From: Oscillospiraceae bacterium
GTDB lineage: Bacteria; Bacillota; Clostridia; UMGS1810
DNA: 64,000 nt
Assembly (NCBI GenBank): GCA_021629085.1
Contig: JAJXRJ010000001.1
Span: 1-64,000, forward strand
Direction: 5' to 3'
Shown piece after piece: positions 44,363 to 54,311 of this stretch. The notes below the pieces were generated by a model that was not told the DNA's origin, did not search any database, and was given only the letters and a program-made list of their open reading frames with translations. The first letter of the stretch is position 1; each line of letters opens with the position of its first letter. The translations under genes were made by a program, and so were the position numbers.

Positions 44363-44815
44363 CTATTCGTATTTTTTATACTCCAGATCTGAGATTTTAT
44401 CCACCCTTGTTTGATGGCGCCCGCCTAAAAATTGGGTGTGGATAAATACATTTACAATTTCTTTTGCGGTTTCCACCCCGATTACCCGGCCGCCAATGGC
44501 AAGTGTATTTGCATCATTGTGCAGCCTGCTCATTTTTGCACTGTAAACTTCAGAACACACACAGGCACGGATACCCTTGATTTTGTTGGCGCTGATGCCA
44601 ATTCCAACACCGGTTCCGCACACCAAAACCGCAAGCCGGCACCGGCCGTCCAGCACTGCTTCACATGTTTTTTTTGCAATGTCCGGATAGTCCACCGATT
44701 CTTCGGAAAATGTCCCAAAATCGCAATATGAAACACCTGTTTCGTCAAAATACCGTTTGAGCGCCTCTTTTAATGTATAGCCTGCATGGTCGGCGCCAAG
44801 CGCAATTTCTATCAT
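44363..44815 (-). CDS. rpiB: Ribose-5-phosphate isomerase B
   Basis: It interconverts ribose 5-phosphate and ribulose 5-phosphate. Motifs: GADHAGYTLKEALK, then VCGTGVGIGISANK with the catalytic Cys, and RLHNDANTLAIGGRV. At 150 residues it is normal. ATG 44815 with AAAGGGG is chosen. It shares the pentose phosphate pathway with rpe (26412-27047). Confidence 0.95.
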   Translation of the reverse strand: MIEIALGADHAGYTLKEALKRYFDETGVSYCDFGTFSEESVDYPDIAKKTCEAVLDGRCRLAVLVCGTGVGIGISANKIKGIRACVCSEVYSAKMSRLHNDANTLAIGGRVIGVETAKEIVNVFIHTQFLGGRHQTRVDKISDLEYKKYE

Positions 44816-44847
44816 TCTATTCCCCTTTTCTCCGCCATATGCGGACA

Positions 44848-45534
44848 TTATTTTGCATGTTTGCTTTCGTATTCCCGCTCGGCCTGCGATACGCGAAGAT
44901 AGATGGGCGCCAGTGTGTCAGGATTGTCAAAAGCACCAGCTTTTGCCCGCTTTAAGGCAATATCGGCCAAAGAAGATGCCCGTGCCATTAAAAACCCCGG
45001 CGGTGCAAACTGCGCATGCTCCCCCATTTTCTCTAAGATTTCTGTCTGGAACGCCAAAGCGCCGTCTCCCAAAAAGATGGTATCCCTCCCCTTGAGCTCC
45101 AAAAGCAGGTCAGACACCGAAAGGGCGCGCTCTTTTGCAATGATCCTTCCGTTTTGATACAGCGCGTTGTACACATCGCCCCGGCGCGCATCCAGCATGG
45201 GGCAAACCACTTTGTCCGTAAACGCCACATTGGCAGCCAGTGCCAAAAGCGATGATACGCCGATAATCGGTTTTCCCGCCGCCAGTGCAAATGCCTTGGC
45301 GGTTGCCATACCAATGCGGAGCCCGGTAAATGACCCAGGCCCAATGGCCGTGCAGAACACGTCAATGTCCGATATGCAAAGCCCGGCATTTTTTAGCATT
45401 TGGTCTACCATGGGCAAAAGTATTTGGGAATGGGTATTTGGATTGCAGACTGTAAACTCACCAAGAAGCGTCTGCTCTGATACCACCGCGGCAGTCGCAT
45501 TTTTGGACGAGGTGTCCAGTGCAAGGATGTTCAT
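44848..45534 (-). CDS. tsaB: tRNA threonylcarbamoyladenosine biosynthesis protein TsaB
   Basis: This ASKHA-fold partner of TsaD and TsaE in t6A37 synthesis begins ILALDTSSKNATAAV, with GPGSFTGLRIGMATAK as family signature. It has the complete N-terminal lobe and a short C-terminal lobe (228 residues). AGGAGG precedes ATG 45534. It overlaps tsaE by 4 bases. The TsaD gene is not in this window. Confidence 0.95.
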   Translation of the reverse strand: MNILALDTSSKNATAAVVSEQTLLGEFTVCNPNTHSQILLPMVDQMLKNAGLCISDIDVFCTAIGPGSFTGLRIGMATAKAFALAAGKPIIGVSSLLALAANVAFTDKVVCPMLDARRGDVYNALYQNGRIIAKERALSVSDLLLELKGRDTIFLGDGALAFQTEILEKMGEHAQFAPPGFLMARASSLADIALKRAKAGAFDNPDTLAPIYLRVSQAEREYESKHAK

Positions 45535-45962
45535 ACGTTCCTCCTGTCAATTACAATCTTCCGGTAGTTTTCTGAAATGCTCAAATCTTTTGAAATGGAA
45601 ACCGCATAATGCGGCATGGTAAACAGCTCCAAAATATGGCTGGCCCATTCCACCACACAGACGCCTTGTCCAAACAGATACTCGTCAAAGCCAATATCCT
45701 CCATTTCAAGCGCTGAACCAATCCGGTATACGTCGAAATGGTAAAGCGGAAGTGCGCCGCGATATTCATTTACAATGGTAAACGTTGGGCTGCAAACGGT
45801 TTCACAAATACCAAGCCCAGCCGCTATGCCACGTACGAACACAGTTTTTCCCGCACCCAAATCACCCTCTAATGTCACAACGTCGCCAGGCCGCAGACGT
45901 TTGGCAAATTCTGCTGCAATGCGTTCGGTATCCGCACTGCTATTTGCAACAAAATGCTCCAT
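45531..45962 (-). CDS. tsaE: tRNA threonylcarbamoyladenosine biosynthesis ATPase TsaE
   Basis: This is the ATPase of the TsaBDE t6A complex. It has Walker A LEGDLGAGKT near residue 38 and the family motif SPTFTIVNEY. Length 143 is normal. AGGAGG precedes ATG 45962. Translation is coupled to tsaB. Confidence 0.96.
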   Translation of the reverse strand: MEHFVANSSADTERIAAEFAKRLRPGDVVTLEGDLGAGKTVFVRGIAAGLGICETVCSPTFTIVNEYRGALPLYHFDVYRIGSALEMEDIGFDEYLFGQGVCVVEWASHILELFTMPHYAVSISKDLSISENYRKIVIDRRNV

Positions 45963-45970
45963 ACTGCCTC

Positions 45971-47641
45971 CTAAAACAAGCCGGAAATCATGCCATTGCG
46001 ATCGATATCAATCCGTTCTGCAGCAGGCGCTTTGGGAAGCCCGGGCATAGTCATAATGTCGCCCGCAAGCGCCACAATAAACCCTGCACCATTTGACACC
46101 TGAAGGTCGCGGATGGTGACAGTAAATCCATCCGGCTGCCCCAAAAGCTTTGGATTATCCGAAAGCGAATATTGTGTTTTTGCCATACAAATAGGCATTT
46201 TATCAAACCCGTGCTGGTGAATCATACGAAGCTTCTTACGCGCCTGTGGGCTAAATTGTACGCCCGCACCGCCATAAATCTCTTTGACAATTGTCTCAAT
46301 TTTTTCTTCCACAGAAAGATTGAAGCTATAGAGCGGGCAAAAATTCGAACGCCCGCTGTCTGCGGCTTCCACTACCGCCTGCGCCAGCTCCTCGGCACCT
46401 GCGCCGCCTTTTGCAAATGCTTCAGACAAAACTGCCTGCACGCTAAATTGTGCACACGCCTGTTTTATGAGTGCAATCTCTGCCTCTGTGTCAGTGGCAA
46501 ACGCATTGATGGCCACCACCACCGGCACGCCGTATTTTAACATGTTTTCAATGTGCTTTTCTAAATTTGGCAAACCCTTTTTTAACGCGGTAATATCTTC
46601 TTTCTCAAGTGCATCCTTTTTTAAGCCGCCGTTGTATTTTAATGCCCGTACTGTGGCGACAATCACCACTGCGTCGGGGGCGATATCCGCCAGCGGGCAT
46701 TTGATGTCCAAAAATTTCTCCGCACCCAAATCTGCGCCAAACCCCGCTTCTGTCACAACGTAGTCGCCTAGCTTGAGCGCCATTTTCGTGGCAGTGATAC
46801 TGTTGCAGCCATGGGCAATATTCGCAAACGGGCCTCCATGAATGAAGCATGGCGTATTTTCAAGCGTCTGCACTAAGTTTGGCAAAATTGCGTCTTTTAA
46901 AAGGGTTGCCATTGCGCCCTGTGCATTTAAGTCACGCGCCAGCACCGGCTGCCCCTGCATATTGTATGCAACAATCATGCTGCCCAGACGTTCTTTTAAA
47001 TCATCCAGTCCGCTTGATAAGCAAAGTACAGCCATCACCTCAGACGCCACTGTAATCATAAATCCATCTTCCCGCGGTACACCGTTGGCCGAACCGCCCA
47101 GGCCAACTACCACGTTTCGCAGCGCACGGTCATTCATGTCCAGCGCCCGCTTCCACACAATCTGATTGACATCAATGCCAAGCGCATTGCCCTGATGGAT
47201 GTGGTTGTCTATCAGTGCAGAGAGCAAATTGTGCGCCGCTGTAATGGCGTGGAGGTCGCCGGTAAAATGCAGGTTGATGTCCTCCATGGGCACCACCTGG
47301 GAATAACCGCCGCCCGCCGCACCGCCCTTTAGCCCCATCACAGGCCCAAGCGACGGCTCGCGCAGTGCAATGACTGCCTGTTTTCCAATCCGTTTAAGCG
47401 CCTGTCCCAGCCCAACCGTTGTGGTGGTTTTCCCCTCACCTGCTGGAGTGGGATTGACCGCCGTCACCAAAATAAGCTTGCCGTCTTTGCGCTCCTGCAA
47501 ACGGTCCAGCACATCCAAATGGACTTTTGCCTTGTATTTACCGTAAAGCTCTATGTCATCTTCAGAAAGCCCGAGGTCTTGCGCAATGCTTAGAATGGGT
47601 ACAAGATGCGCCCTATGCGCAATTTCAATGTCTGTCAGCAT
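45971..47641 (-). CDS. fhs: Formate-tetrahydrofolate ligase
   Basis: It attaches formate to tetrahydrofolate using ATP, giving 10-formyl-THF for purines, initiator tRNA formylation or the acetyl-CoA pathway. The P-loop is [15 protein letters not shown] near residue 66, and [19 protein letters not shown] follows. Length 556 is full. GAAAGGAGA precedes ATG 47641. It sits 15 bases after ispF. Its presence alone does not prove acetogenesis, since no CODH/ACS genes occur here. Confidence 0.97.
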   Translation of the reverse strand: MLTDIEIAHRAHLVPILSIAQDLGLSEDDIELYGKYKAKVHLDVLDRLQERKDGKLILVTAVNPTPAGEGKTTTTVGLGQALKRIGKQAVIALREPSLGPVMGLKGGAAGGGYSQVVPMEDINLHFTGDLHAITAAHNLLSALIDNHIHQGNALGIDVNQIVWKRALDMNDRALRNVVVGLGGSANGVPREDGFMITVASEVMAVLCLSSGLDDLKERLGSMIVAYNMQGQPVLARDLNAQGAMATLLKDAILPNLVQTLENTPCFIHGGPFANIAHGCNSITATKMALKLGDYVVTEAGFGADLGAEKFLDIKCPLADIAPDAVVIVATVRALKYNGGLKKDALEKEDITALKKGLPNLEKHIENMLKYGVPVVVAINAFATDTEAEIALIKQACAQFSVQAVLSEAFAKGGAGAEELAQAVVEAADSGRSNFCPLYSFNLSVEEKIETIVKEIYGGAGVQFSPQARKKLRMIHQHGFDKMPICMAKTQYSLSDNPKLLGQPDGFTVTIRDLQVSNGAGFIVALAGDIMTMPGLPKAPAAERIDIDRNGMISGLF

Positions 47642-47656
47642 TGATGCGTTCTCCTT

Positions 47657-48145
47657 TCAATCTTTTGCTTTTATTGTGCAAACTGCCTGTGCGCTCATGC
47701 CGCGGCCCTCCCCTTCAAACCCCAGCCGTTCTGTGGTAGTGGCTTTCACGCTCACATAGTCAGAAGGGATTTGCAGTGCGTTTGCAATGACCTTACGCAT
47801 ATCTGCAATATAGGGCGCAAGCTTGGGCGCCTGTGCCACAATGGTTGCATCCACATTGCCGGGTAAAAACCCGTGCTCAAAGAGAATATCCGCCACGCTT
47901 TTTAACAGCGCTACGCTGGATGCCCCTTTCCACTTTGCGTCGGTGTCGGGAAACCAAACACCAATATCGCCCAGCGCTGCCGCGCCCAAAAGTGCATCCA
48001 TAATGGCATGCAGCAATACATCCGCATCAGAATGGCCCAAAAGCCCTTTTTCAAAAGGGATTTTAACGCCGCCCAAAATAAGCGGCCGCCCCTGTGTTAA
48101 CTGGTGCACGTCATATCCAATTCCAATTCGAATTTCACTTTGCAT
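47657..48145 (-). CDS. ispF: 2-C-methyl-D-erythritol 2,4-cyclodiphosphate synthase
   Basis: This enzyme performs the fifth step of the MEP isoprenoid pathway. It has [10 protein letters not shown] and [19 protein letters not shown], the zinc and substrate loops, and the C-terminal [17 protein letters not shown] 48145 lies within the last codons of ispD, whose GGAGG serves as its site, so the genes overlap by 11 bases. Confidence 0.97.
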   Translation of the reverse strand: MQSEIRIGIGYDVHQLTQGRPLILGGVKIPFEKGLLGHSDADVLLHAIMDALLGAAALGDIGVWFPDTDAKWKGASSVALLKSVADILFEHGFLPGNVDATIVAQAPKLAPYIADMRKVIANALQIPSDYVSVKATTTERLGFEGEGRGMSAQAVCTIKAKD

Positions 48146-48833
48146 CAATGAGCGCCTCCATCAGCGCAAGGTCAGCGGGCGTGGTAATTTTCATGTTCCC
48201 AGCACTGCCTTCGGTAATTTTAATTTTGTGGCCCAACCGCTCCACCAACGCACAGTCATCCGTTGCCAAGACGCCGTCCTGCATTGCCCGTTGATGTGCA
48301 GATAGTAAAAGCCCTTTTAAAAACACCTGCGGCGTTTGGATCTGCCACAGTCCGTCGCGTTCTATGGTTTCTGCAATAAACCCGTCCTGTCCGCGCTTTA
48401 GCGTGTCGGATACCCTAACGCCAAGGGCTGCTGCGTCGTAGCGCACTGCATCTTTAATACAGCGTGAGATATCTGCACTACGCACTAAAGGCCGCGCGCC
48501 ATCGCAAACAGCAATATAGTCTGCGCCTTCCACTTCTTTTAACGCATTGTAAACTGTGTGCTGCCGGTTTTCACCGCCGCACACCACCTTAGATACTTTA
48601 TCAAAACCAAACGCTTTTATCAAATCGGAACAAAACACCAAATATGTCTGCGGCACCGCCAAAATGATGTCATCCACCGCATCTGCATCAGAGACTGCCG
48701 CAATGGTATAGGCAAGCATTGGCTTACCGCCGACAATTAGAAACTGCTTTGGCGTATCGCCGCCCATGCGCGTGCCGCTGCCCCCCGCGGCAATGACTGC
48801 AGTCACTTTTGCGTTTGTGCGCATTCGCCTCAT
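48135..48833 (-). CDS. ispD: 2-C-methyl-D-erythritol 4-phosphate cytidylyltransferase
   Basis: This enzyme performs the third step of the MEP pathway and makes CDP-methylerythritol. The nucleotidyltransferase loop is [17 protein letters not shown] near residue 15 and the VCDGARPLV metal site follows. ATG 48833 is preferred because AAGGAGA lies upstream; the longer frame extends into carD. It directly precedes ispF. Confidence 0.96.
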   Translation of the reverse strand: MRRMRTNAKVTAVIAAGGSGTRMGGDTPKQFLIVGGKPMLAYTIAAVSDADAVDDIILAVPQTYLVFCSDLIKAFGFDKVSKVVCGGENRQHTVYNALKEVEGADYIAVCDGARPLVRSADISRCIKDAVRYDAAALGVRVSDTLKRGQDGFIAETIERDGLWQIQTPQVFLKGLLLSAHQRAMQDGVLATDDCALVERLGHKIKITEGSAGNMKITTPADLALMEALIDAK

Positions 48834-48861
48834 GCATCCGTCTCCTTCATTCAAATTTTTG

Positions 48862-49335
48862 TCAAATAATCTTTTCAATTAACGCTTCTGCATCTTCATA
48901 GTTCTCATCCAGCGCCAGTACAATTTCACTTAAGAAAATGTTCTTCGCGCTTGCAAGCATCTTTCGCTCTCCCGTGGAAAGCGGCTTTGCCTGTTCCCGC
49001 AGTATCAGCTCTTTTACCACTTTTCCAATTTCAAACAGGTCACTTTTCATCACTTTATCCAAATTTTCCCGATATCTTGCGTTCCAGTTTTCGTTGACGC
49101 AAACCGTGTGCGCTTTTAAAGCGCGCAAAAGAGCACGCGCTTGTTCACAGTCTAAAATTTTTCGAATGTGCACTGTGTCAATTTTGTCATAGGGAATTGA
49201 GATATTCATAGTTGTGTAGGGCAGCTTTACCACGAAATACTTCTTGGTCTCACCCAGCACATCCTTTTCCACAATGTCCTCAATAATCCCTGCTCCATGC
49301 ATGGGATAAAAAATTTTATCGCCAATATCAAACAT
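48862..49335 (-). CDS. CarD family transcriptional regulator (CdnL-like)
   Basis: CarD proteins bind RNA polymerase beta subunit and stabilise open promoter complexes. The N-terminal Tudor-like RID begins FDIGDKIFYPMHGAG and IEDIVEKDVLG, and the C-terminal helical domain ends with EDAEALIEKI. The usual family start gives 157 residues from ATG 49335, but no ribosome site precedes it. The frame is open to ATG 49419, where AAAAGGA stands 4 nt upstream, which would give a 185-residue protein with a 28-residue extension. The promoter is close to 49419. It is the first gene of the carD-ispD-ispF-fhs block. Confidence 0.9.
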   Translation of the reverse strand: MFDIGDKIFYPMHGAGIIEDIVEKDVLGETKKYFVVKLPYTTMNISIPYDKIDTVHIRKILDCEQARALLRALKAHTVCVNENWNARYRENLDKVMKSDLFEIGKVVKELILREQAKPLSTGERKMLASAKNIFLSEIVLALDENYEDAEALIEKII

Positions 49336-49437
49336 TTTAAACAGCGCACATGGAGTGAATATTCCGGTAAAATGTGCCGGATTCACGCGCAGACGCGCCA
49401 GCTCCCCCCTTTTTGTCATACAATCCTTTTTAAAATT

Positions 49438-49466
49438 ATTATATCACAAATTTCCTTTGTTGTAAA
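49438..49466 (-). promoter_or_regulatory. Promoter of the carD block
   Basis: TTTACA (49461-49466), 17-bp spacer, perfect TATAAT (49438-49443). The expected transcription start is only about 10 bases before ATG 49419. Confidence 0.75.
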
Positions 49467-49471
49467 TATTT

Positions 49472-50875
49472 TTATATTACGCGCTTGGTCCATTTCCCGC
49501 GGGAAAACCGAATCTTTGCAATCACCATTCTTCCGCCGCAGTCTAGAAACATTACAATCCAAACGCCAATCAGCCCCAGCCCGCACATAATTGCCAGCAC
49601 ATAGGCCATAACCGGCCGGAAAATGCCAATCCCACAGATAGAAAGCAGTGTGACAAATTTGGTGTCGCCCGCGCCGCGCAGGCTGCCGGTCATCACCATA
49701 TTGGACGACTGCACATAGGTAATAAGCGCCGCGAGCACCATTACGCTGGTGGCAGCTTCCATCACCGCCCGATCGTCAGTATACAAGCCGACTAAAAGGT
49801 TTTTCCCAAATGTAAACAGCAAAAATAACCCAATGGATATCACCATTGCAAACCGCTGGGTCGCTTTTCCGTAAATAATTGCCATATCCGGCCGGTTTTT
49901 TCCCAGGCTTTGCCCGACCAGCGCCGTAGATGCAATGGTGAGTCCGTTTCCAAATGCAGTGGACAAATCCAAAATACTCGCACAAATTTGATGGATAGAA
50001 AACGCCATAGTACCGAGCTTTGCCACTACAATCGCACTTGAGAAAAACCCAAACCGCAAAAACAACTGCTCTACTAACACGCTGGAGGAAATATCCGTCA
50101 AGCTCAGCAACGTCTTTTTGTCAAACCGGCACAGCGCTTTTAGCTTGATATGTAAAAACCCGTTTTTCCCCGTCACAGAATGCAAGGAGATAAAAAATGC
50201 GACGATATTGCCCAACATGGTAGCAATGGCCGCCCCGCGCACACCTAAGCGGGGAAATCCAAAATTTCCGCCAATCAGCAAATAGTTAAACACCAGATTT
50301 ACAACATTTGCTAAAATATTGGTCCGCATGGAAATTTTGGTGTTCCCAATTCCACGCTGCGCCGCATTGATGGTAAGCGATAGGTTGAAGAAAAACAGCC
50401 CAACCGTAATAATTCGGAAATAGCCTGCCGCATCGTCTATGATATCATTTTCCGCGCCGGCAATGTGCAAAATGGGCCTGGCAAACATAAAACCGAACAG
50501 GGAAATTACAGCCGACGCAATCAAACTGATCATAAACGCCTGCGAAAGGCAGCTGTTTGCACCCAGCCGATCCTCCTGCCCTTTTCTGCGCGATACAATC
50601 GCCGTAACGCCGGTGTTAAGCGACAGCACAAATGCCTGCAAAATAAACTTGGGCTGCGTGGTGATGCCAACCGCCGCAATGGCATCAACGCCCACGGCGC
50701 CAACCATCATGGTGTCCACCGAGGCAATGAGCGACACCAAAACCATTTCCAAAATGGCAGGCCACGCCATGTCAAAAACCGTCTTATAAACCTCTTTGAC
50801 CGGCGGCAAAGCTCCCACCTGCTGCCCAGATTTTAACATGCTTTCACATTTGCCAAACCGATCTGTCAACTGCAT
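49472..50875 (-). CDS. MATE family efflux transporter
   Basis: This 467-residue membrane exporter of the MATE/NorM group has about 12 hydrophobic helices in two similar halves. Characteristic phrases are AWPAILEMVLVSLIASVDTMMVG and, in the second half, the repeated QICASILDLSTAFGNGL. Such pumps use Na+ or H+ to export cationic drugs; a specific substrate cannot be named. ATG 50875 is chosen because GGGAG precedes it. It follows the flaA1-like gene by 67 bases and may be cotranscribed. No terminator is seen between its stop and the carD promoter. Confidence 0.92.
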   Translation of the reverse strand: MQLTDRFGKCESMLKSGQQVGALPPVKEVYKTVFDMAWPAILEMVLVSLIASVDTMMVGAVGVDAIAAVGITTQPKFILQAFVLSLNTGVTAIVSRRKGQEDRLGANSCLSQAFMISLIASAVISLFGFMFARPILHIAGAENDIIDDAAGYFRIITVGLFFFNLSLTINAAQRGIGNTKISMRTNILANVVNLVFNYLLIGGNFGFPRLGVRGAAIATMLGNIVAFFISLHSVTGKNGFLHIKLKALCRFDKKTLLSLTDISSSVLVEQLFLRFGFFSSAIVVAKLGTMAFSIHQICASILDLSTAFGNGLTIASTALVGQSLGKNRPDMAIIYGKATQRFAMVISIGLFLLFTFGKNLLVGLYTDDRAVMEAATSVMVLAALITYVQSSNMVMTGSLRGAGDTKFVTLLSICGIGIFRPVMAYVLAIMCGLGLIGVWIVMFLDCGGRMVIAKIRFSRGKWTKRVI

Positions 50876-50942
50876 ATGTTTTTCTCCCATCTCCCGCAAA
50901 ATCAGGTGTCGCTAAAAAATGTTTATGTAATTTTCGCACATT

Positions 50943-52862
50943 TTAGGTGCGGAGCATATCCGCCATGTCATCCAACCGCGCTTCCTGTGCTGGCTTTTGC
51001 TTTGCGCTGTGCCTATAGGTGGGTACAATCTTAGAAATTGCATTTATCACACTTGCCTCGTCCCCGCTGTCTGCGGCAGATTTGAGAACCGCCAAATCTC
51101 TTTTTAATGTGTCATAGTCGCAAAAAATGGGCTGCCCTACAAAAATTTTGCTGTGCGCCGTTTTTTGCAGGCCCTCCTCATCCATTAAAATTTCTTCGTA
51201 TAATTTTTCGCCGGGACGAAGTCCCGTAATTTTAATTTCAATATCCACATTGGGCTTGTAGCCGGAAAGACGGATCAAATTGACCGCTAAATCATAAATT
51301 TTAACCGGCTCGCCCATGTCCAGCACAAAGATTTCGCCGCCCTTGGCATAATAGGACGCTTGCAGCACCAGCTGCGTCGCTTCGGTAATGGTCATAAAAA
51401 ACCGCGTGATTTCCCTATGGGTCACCGTAACCGGTCCGCCATTTTGGATTTGCCGCTTAAACAGAGGAATGACGGAACCATTACTGCCCAGCACATTGCC
51501 AAACCGGACCGCCACAAACTCGGTTTTACTAGCCGGCTGAAAGGACTGTACAATCATCTCACAAATCCGCTTGGTCGCGCCCATGACATTGGTGGGATTG
51601 ACCGCCTTATCAGTAGAAATCAAAACGAATTTCTCCACGTGAAATTTGTCAGCGCAAACAGCCAAATTGAGTGTGCCAAACACATTGTTTTTTACCGCTT
51701 CGCCCGGGCTGTCCTCCATCAGCGGCACATGCTTGTGCGCAGCTGCGTGGAATACAATATCCGGCCGGTGTGTTTCAAAAATCTGCTCCATTCGGTTCAC
51801 ATCCCGCACAGAGGCAATTAGCACCACCATGTTTAAAAACGGATAGACCATTTTTAGTTCTGTCTGAAGATCGTATGCATTGTTTTCATAAATATCGACA
51901 ATGATGAGCTTTTGGGGATTAAACGCCGCAATCTGCCGGCACAGCTCACTTCCAATGGAACCGCCTCCGCCGCTCACCAGCACCGTTTTTCCTTCCAGCA
52001 CCTGCACAATTTCATGGTTGTTGAGCATGACTGGCTCCCTTGCCAGCAGGTCTTCAATTTGCACTTCCCGAATCTTTTTCCGATATTCCTTGGCATATTC
52101 AATGGTTTGGGATATACTGGGCAAAATGCGCACCTTGCAGTCCGTTTTCGAGCAGATCTCCACCATCTTCCGAATCTCCATATCGCCCGCAGACGGCATG
52201 GCAATCAAAATTTCATCCACTTCTTTGCTGGCGCAGATGTGCACAATATCATCCCGCGTACCCAGTACGCGTTTGCCTGCAAAAATCGTATTTTGCTTAG
52301 CCGGGTCGTCATCCACAAGCCCCACAATATCATAGATTAAATCATGGTTGACCAAAAGGTCGCTGATAAACATTCTGGCAGCACTGCCCGCGCCAACAAT
52401 AAGCAGTTTTGTACTGTTCTTTTGATGCCGCCGTCCATGCATGCCAAACAGCGCGTAGCTTCGAACCGCAATCCGCAATCCAACCGTGCCAATGGTGGAA
52501 AACAGCATAGCTAAAATATTGATTCGAATGCCAAACCAGTCTACCAAAAACAATGTTTCACACGCCACACGCAGCCCCAACGTCAGCAAAGAGGCCGCCA
52601 CACAGGCAGCAACCATTAAATAGCAGTCACGAAATGTGGCATACGGCCACATGTTTTTATAAATTCCCAAGCTGTAAAACATGGCAATTAACACCGCCGC
52701 TGCAACCAAAGGGTTTAAAAACCGGCCCCCTTCAGCAGAGAACAGCGCCGCCGCAACCGATTGATAGGGCTGATAAAAAAGCCCCGCCAGAAAAAACGAG
52801 GCTATCACAATTGCGAAGTCAATCGCCATATAATATAGATTTCGCTTAAAATAATCAACCAT
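50943..52862 (-). CDS. Membrane nucleoside-diphosphate-sugar dehydratase/epimerase (FlaA1/CapD/PglF-like)
   Basis: This 639-residue protein makes a modified UDP-GlcNAc-type sugar for surface glycans. Four membrane helices (about 10-140) are followed by a CoA-binding-like Rossmann domain (about 145-270) and an SDR domain (about 285-600) with NAD motif SGGGGSIGSEL. In the active site the usual YxxxK reads VMGATK, with Met in place of Tyr, the signature of 4,6-dehydratases of the PglF group rather than 4-epimerases. STDKAVNPTN precedes it. ATG 52862 with AAGGGG upstream. It has its own promoter; the sugar product is inferred. Confidence 0.93.
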   Translation of the reverse strand: MVDYFKRNLYYMAIDFAIVIASFFLAGLFYQPYQSVAAALFSAEGGRFLNPLVAAAVLIAMFYSLGIYKNMWPYATFRDCYLMVAACVAASLLTLGLRVACETLFLVDWFGIRINILAMLFSTIGTVGLRIAVRSYALFGMHGRRHQKNSTKLLIVGAGSAARMFISDLLVNHDLIYDIVGLVDDDPAKQNTIFAGKRVLGTRDDIVHICASKEVDEILIAMPSAGDMEIRKMVEICSKTDCKVRILPSISQTIEYAKEYRKKIREVQIEDLLAREPVMLNNHEIVQVLEGKTVLVSGGGGSIGSELCRQIAAFNPQKLIIVDIYENNAYDLQTELKMVYPFLNMVVLIASVRDVNRMEQIFETHRPDIVFHAAAHKHVPLMEDSPGEAVKNNVFGTLNLAVCADKFHVEKFVLISTDKAVNPTNVMGATKRICEMIVQSFQPASKTEFVAVRFGNVLGSNGSVIPLFKRQIQNGGPVTVTHREITRFFMTITEATQLVLQASYYAKGGEIFVLDMGEPVKIYDLAVNLIRLSGYKPNVDIEIKITGLRPGEKLYEEILMDEEGLQKTAHSKIFVGQPIFCDYDTLKRDLAVLKSAADSGDEASVINAISKIVPTYRHSAKQKPAQEARLDDMADMLRT

Positions 52863-52905
52863 ACAAAAAGCCCCTTGCCCCCTGTGATCTTCTTACAATA
52901 AGAAC

Positions 52906-52934
52906 AGTATAGCACAGTCTGCGTAAAAATTCAA
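52906..52934 (-). promoter_or_regulatory. Promoter of the flaA1/capD-like gene
   Basis: TTGAAT (52929-52934), 17-bp spacer, TATACT (52906-52911), 44 bases before the start codon. Confidence 0.7.
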
Positions 52935-52966
52935 CGCTCCATTGCCGGCGATTTTTCCCAACACCA

Positions 52967-52981
52967 GTATGTAGTACATAC
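52967..52981. repeat. Inverted repeat GTATGTA-G-TACATAC
   Basis: A 15-base near-perfect palindrome with 7-bp arms around a single G lies 30 bases upstream of the -35 of the flaA1-like gene and 30 bases after the chromate transporter stop. It has no T-tract, so it is an operator candidate rather than a terminator. Confidence 0.5.
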
Positions 52982-53010
52982 GAGTGTATCGAGCGCATAC
53001 AGCATCCTTA

Positions 53011-53565
53011 TTAAAATTTGAAAACTGCACCGACAACGCCCGCGGCAATAATATAAAATACAGGGTGGATTTTCCATTTGTTGGTCAAAACGAGCATCAC
53101 AATAAACAGTAAAACCGAACGGTAATTTACTGCCGTAGCCCACGTCTGAAAATCCGGCCGCAAAAGCGCAGCTTGGATCATGCCAACGCCTGTAGCAGCA
53201 ATCATGCCGGTCACAACCGGGCGCATGCCATAAAATGCGCTCTTTACATAAAAATTATCCTTAAATTTTGTATGGAATCCAGCAACAGTCATAATAATTA
53301 TATTCGAGGGGATGACCACCCCGAGTGTAGCAATAATACCTCCGAGCACTCCGGCGGTATGAAATCCCGTATAGGTGGCCATGTTAATGCCAATTGGCCC
53401 CGGCGTAGACTCTGAAATGGCAATCATATCGAGCAAAGTTTGACTGGAAAACCAGCCGTATTTTGCGCCGAGCTCCTCAAGGAAAGGGATAGCGGCAAGC
53501 CCGCCGCCCACAGCAAACAAGCCAATTTTGAAAAACTCCAAAAATAAAGTGAGAAGAATACTCAT
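53011..53565 (-). CDS. Chromate transporter family protein, second half
   Basis: This 184-residue CHR-family membrane protein has five to six hydrophobic segments. It contains FAVGGGLAAIPFLEE, the conserved GGG motif, and the ESTPGPIGINMATYTG signature. Single-domain CHR proteins work as pairs. ATG 53565 with GAGAGGGG is chosen and overlaps the upstream partner's stop by 4 bases, so it is coupled. Transport of chromate is family-level only; many anaerobe homologues have no tested substrate. Confidence 0.9.
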   Translation of the reverse strand: MSILLTLFLEFFKIGLFAVGGGLAAIPFLEELGAKYGWFSSQTLLDMIAISESTPGPIGINMATYTGFHTAGVLGGIIATLGVVIPSNIIIMTVAGFHTKFKDNFYVKSAFYGMRPVVTGMIAATGVGMIQAALLRPDFQTWATAVNYRSVLLFIVMLVLTNKWKIHPVFYIIAAGVVGAVFKF

Positions 53566-54104
53566 TTTGCGCCCCTCTCTTTTAATGCACTCAGCGCGAT
53601 ACCTGCCAGTGCAGCACCAATTACCAAATACACTGGCGACACGCTTATAAGCGACAGTATAAAGCTTATAGCGACCAACCCGATGCAAATTTTATCCACA
53701 ACTGAATTTTTCCACATGCTCAAAACAGCGTTGATAATCAGCACTGCCACTACGACGCGGACACCGTTTAAAATGTGTGCGACAATCGCATATTCTGAAA
53801 AATTTGCAATAAACGCCGCGATAATCAGAATAATGACCACGGATGGAAACACCATGCCCAATGTGGAAGCAATGCCTCCAGCTATGCCCTTCCTCTTATA
53901 GCCGATAAATGTTGCGGTGTTGACCGCAATCACCCCTGGCATGCACTGCCCAATGGCAAAATAATCCAACATTTCCTGGTCGGTTGCCCAATTCCGCTTT
54001 TCCACAAACTCCCGCTGAATGAGTGGCAGCATCGCATACCCGCCGCCAAAAGTAAATGCGCCGAGCTTTGCAAATATCAAAAACAGTTGTGCCAAATCTT
54101 TCAA
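53562..54104 (-). CDS. Chromate transporter family protein, first half
   Basis: This 180-residue partner CHR protein has FTFGGGYAMLPLIQREF and GQCMPGVIAVNTATFIG. The start is TTG at 54104, which has AAGGAGG 9-10 nt upstream; the in-frame ATG at 54176 lies in the leader. It has a promoter at 54194-54222 and a terminator-like hairpin just before its ribosome site. Confidence 0.9.
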   Translation of the reverse strand: MKDLAQLFLIFAKLGAFTFGGGYAMLPLIQREFVEKRNWATDQEMLDYFAIGQCMPGVIAVNTATFIGYKRKGIAGGIASTLGMVFPSVVIILIIAAFIANFSEYAIVAHILNGVRVVVAVLIINAVLSMWKNSVVDKICIGLVAISFILSLISVSPVYLVIGAALAGIALSALKERGAK

Positions 54105-54193
54105 ATTTTCAAATCCTCCTTGCAAAAAATATCGCCGTTCCCCTTTCAAAGTATCGGCGTTTTTAAAATATTTCATAAATAAAATTCATGTTT

Positions 54194-54222
54194 ATTGTAT
54201 CGGATTTTTGTATAAAAAACAA
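54194..54222 (-). promoter_or_regulatory. Promoter of the chromate transporter pair
   Basis: TTGTTT (54217-54222), 17-bp spacer, TACAAT (54194-54199), about 90 bases before the TTG start. Confidence 0.65.
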
Positions 54223-54311
54223 GCATTTTAGAAAATTTCTACGAAACTTTACCATTTTTTACAAAGGATTTACAGGCATCCGCACTTTTCCTTATGAAAA
54301 CGCTTATCTCC

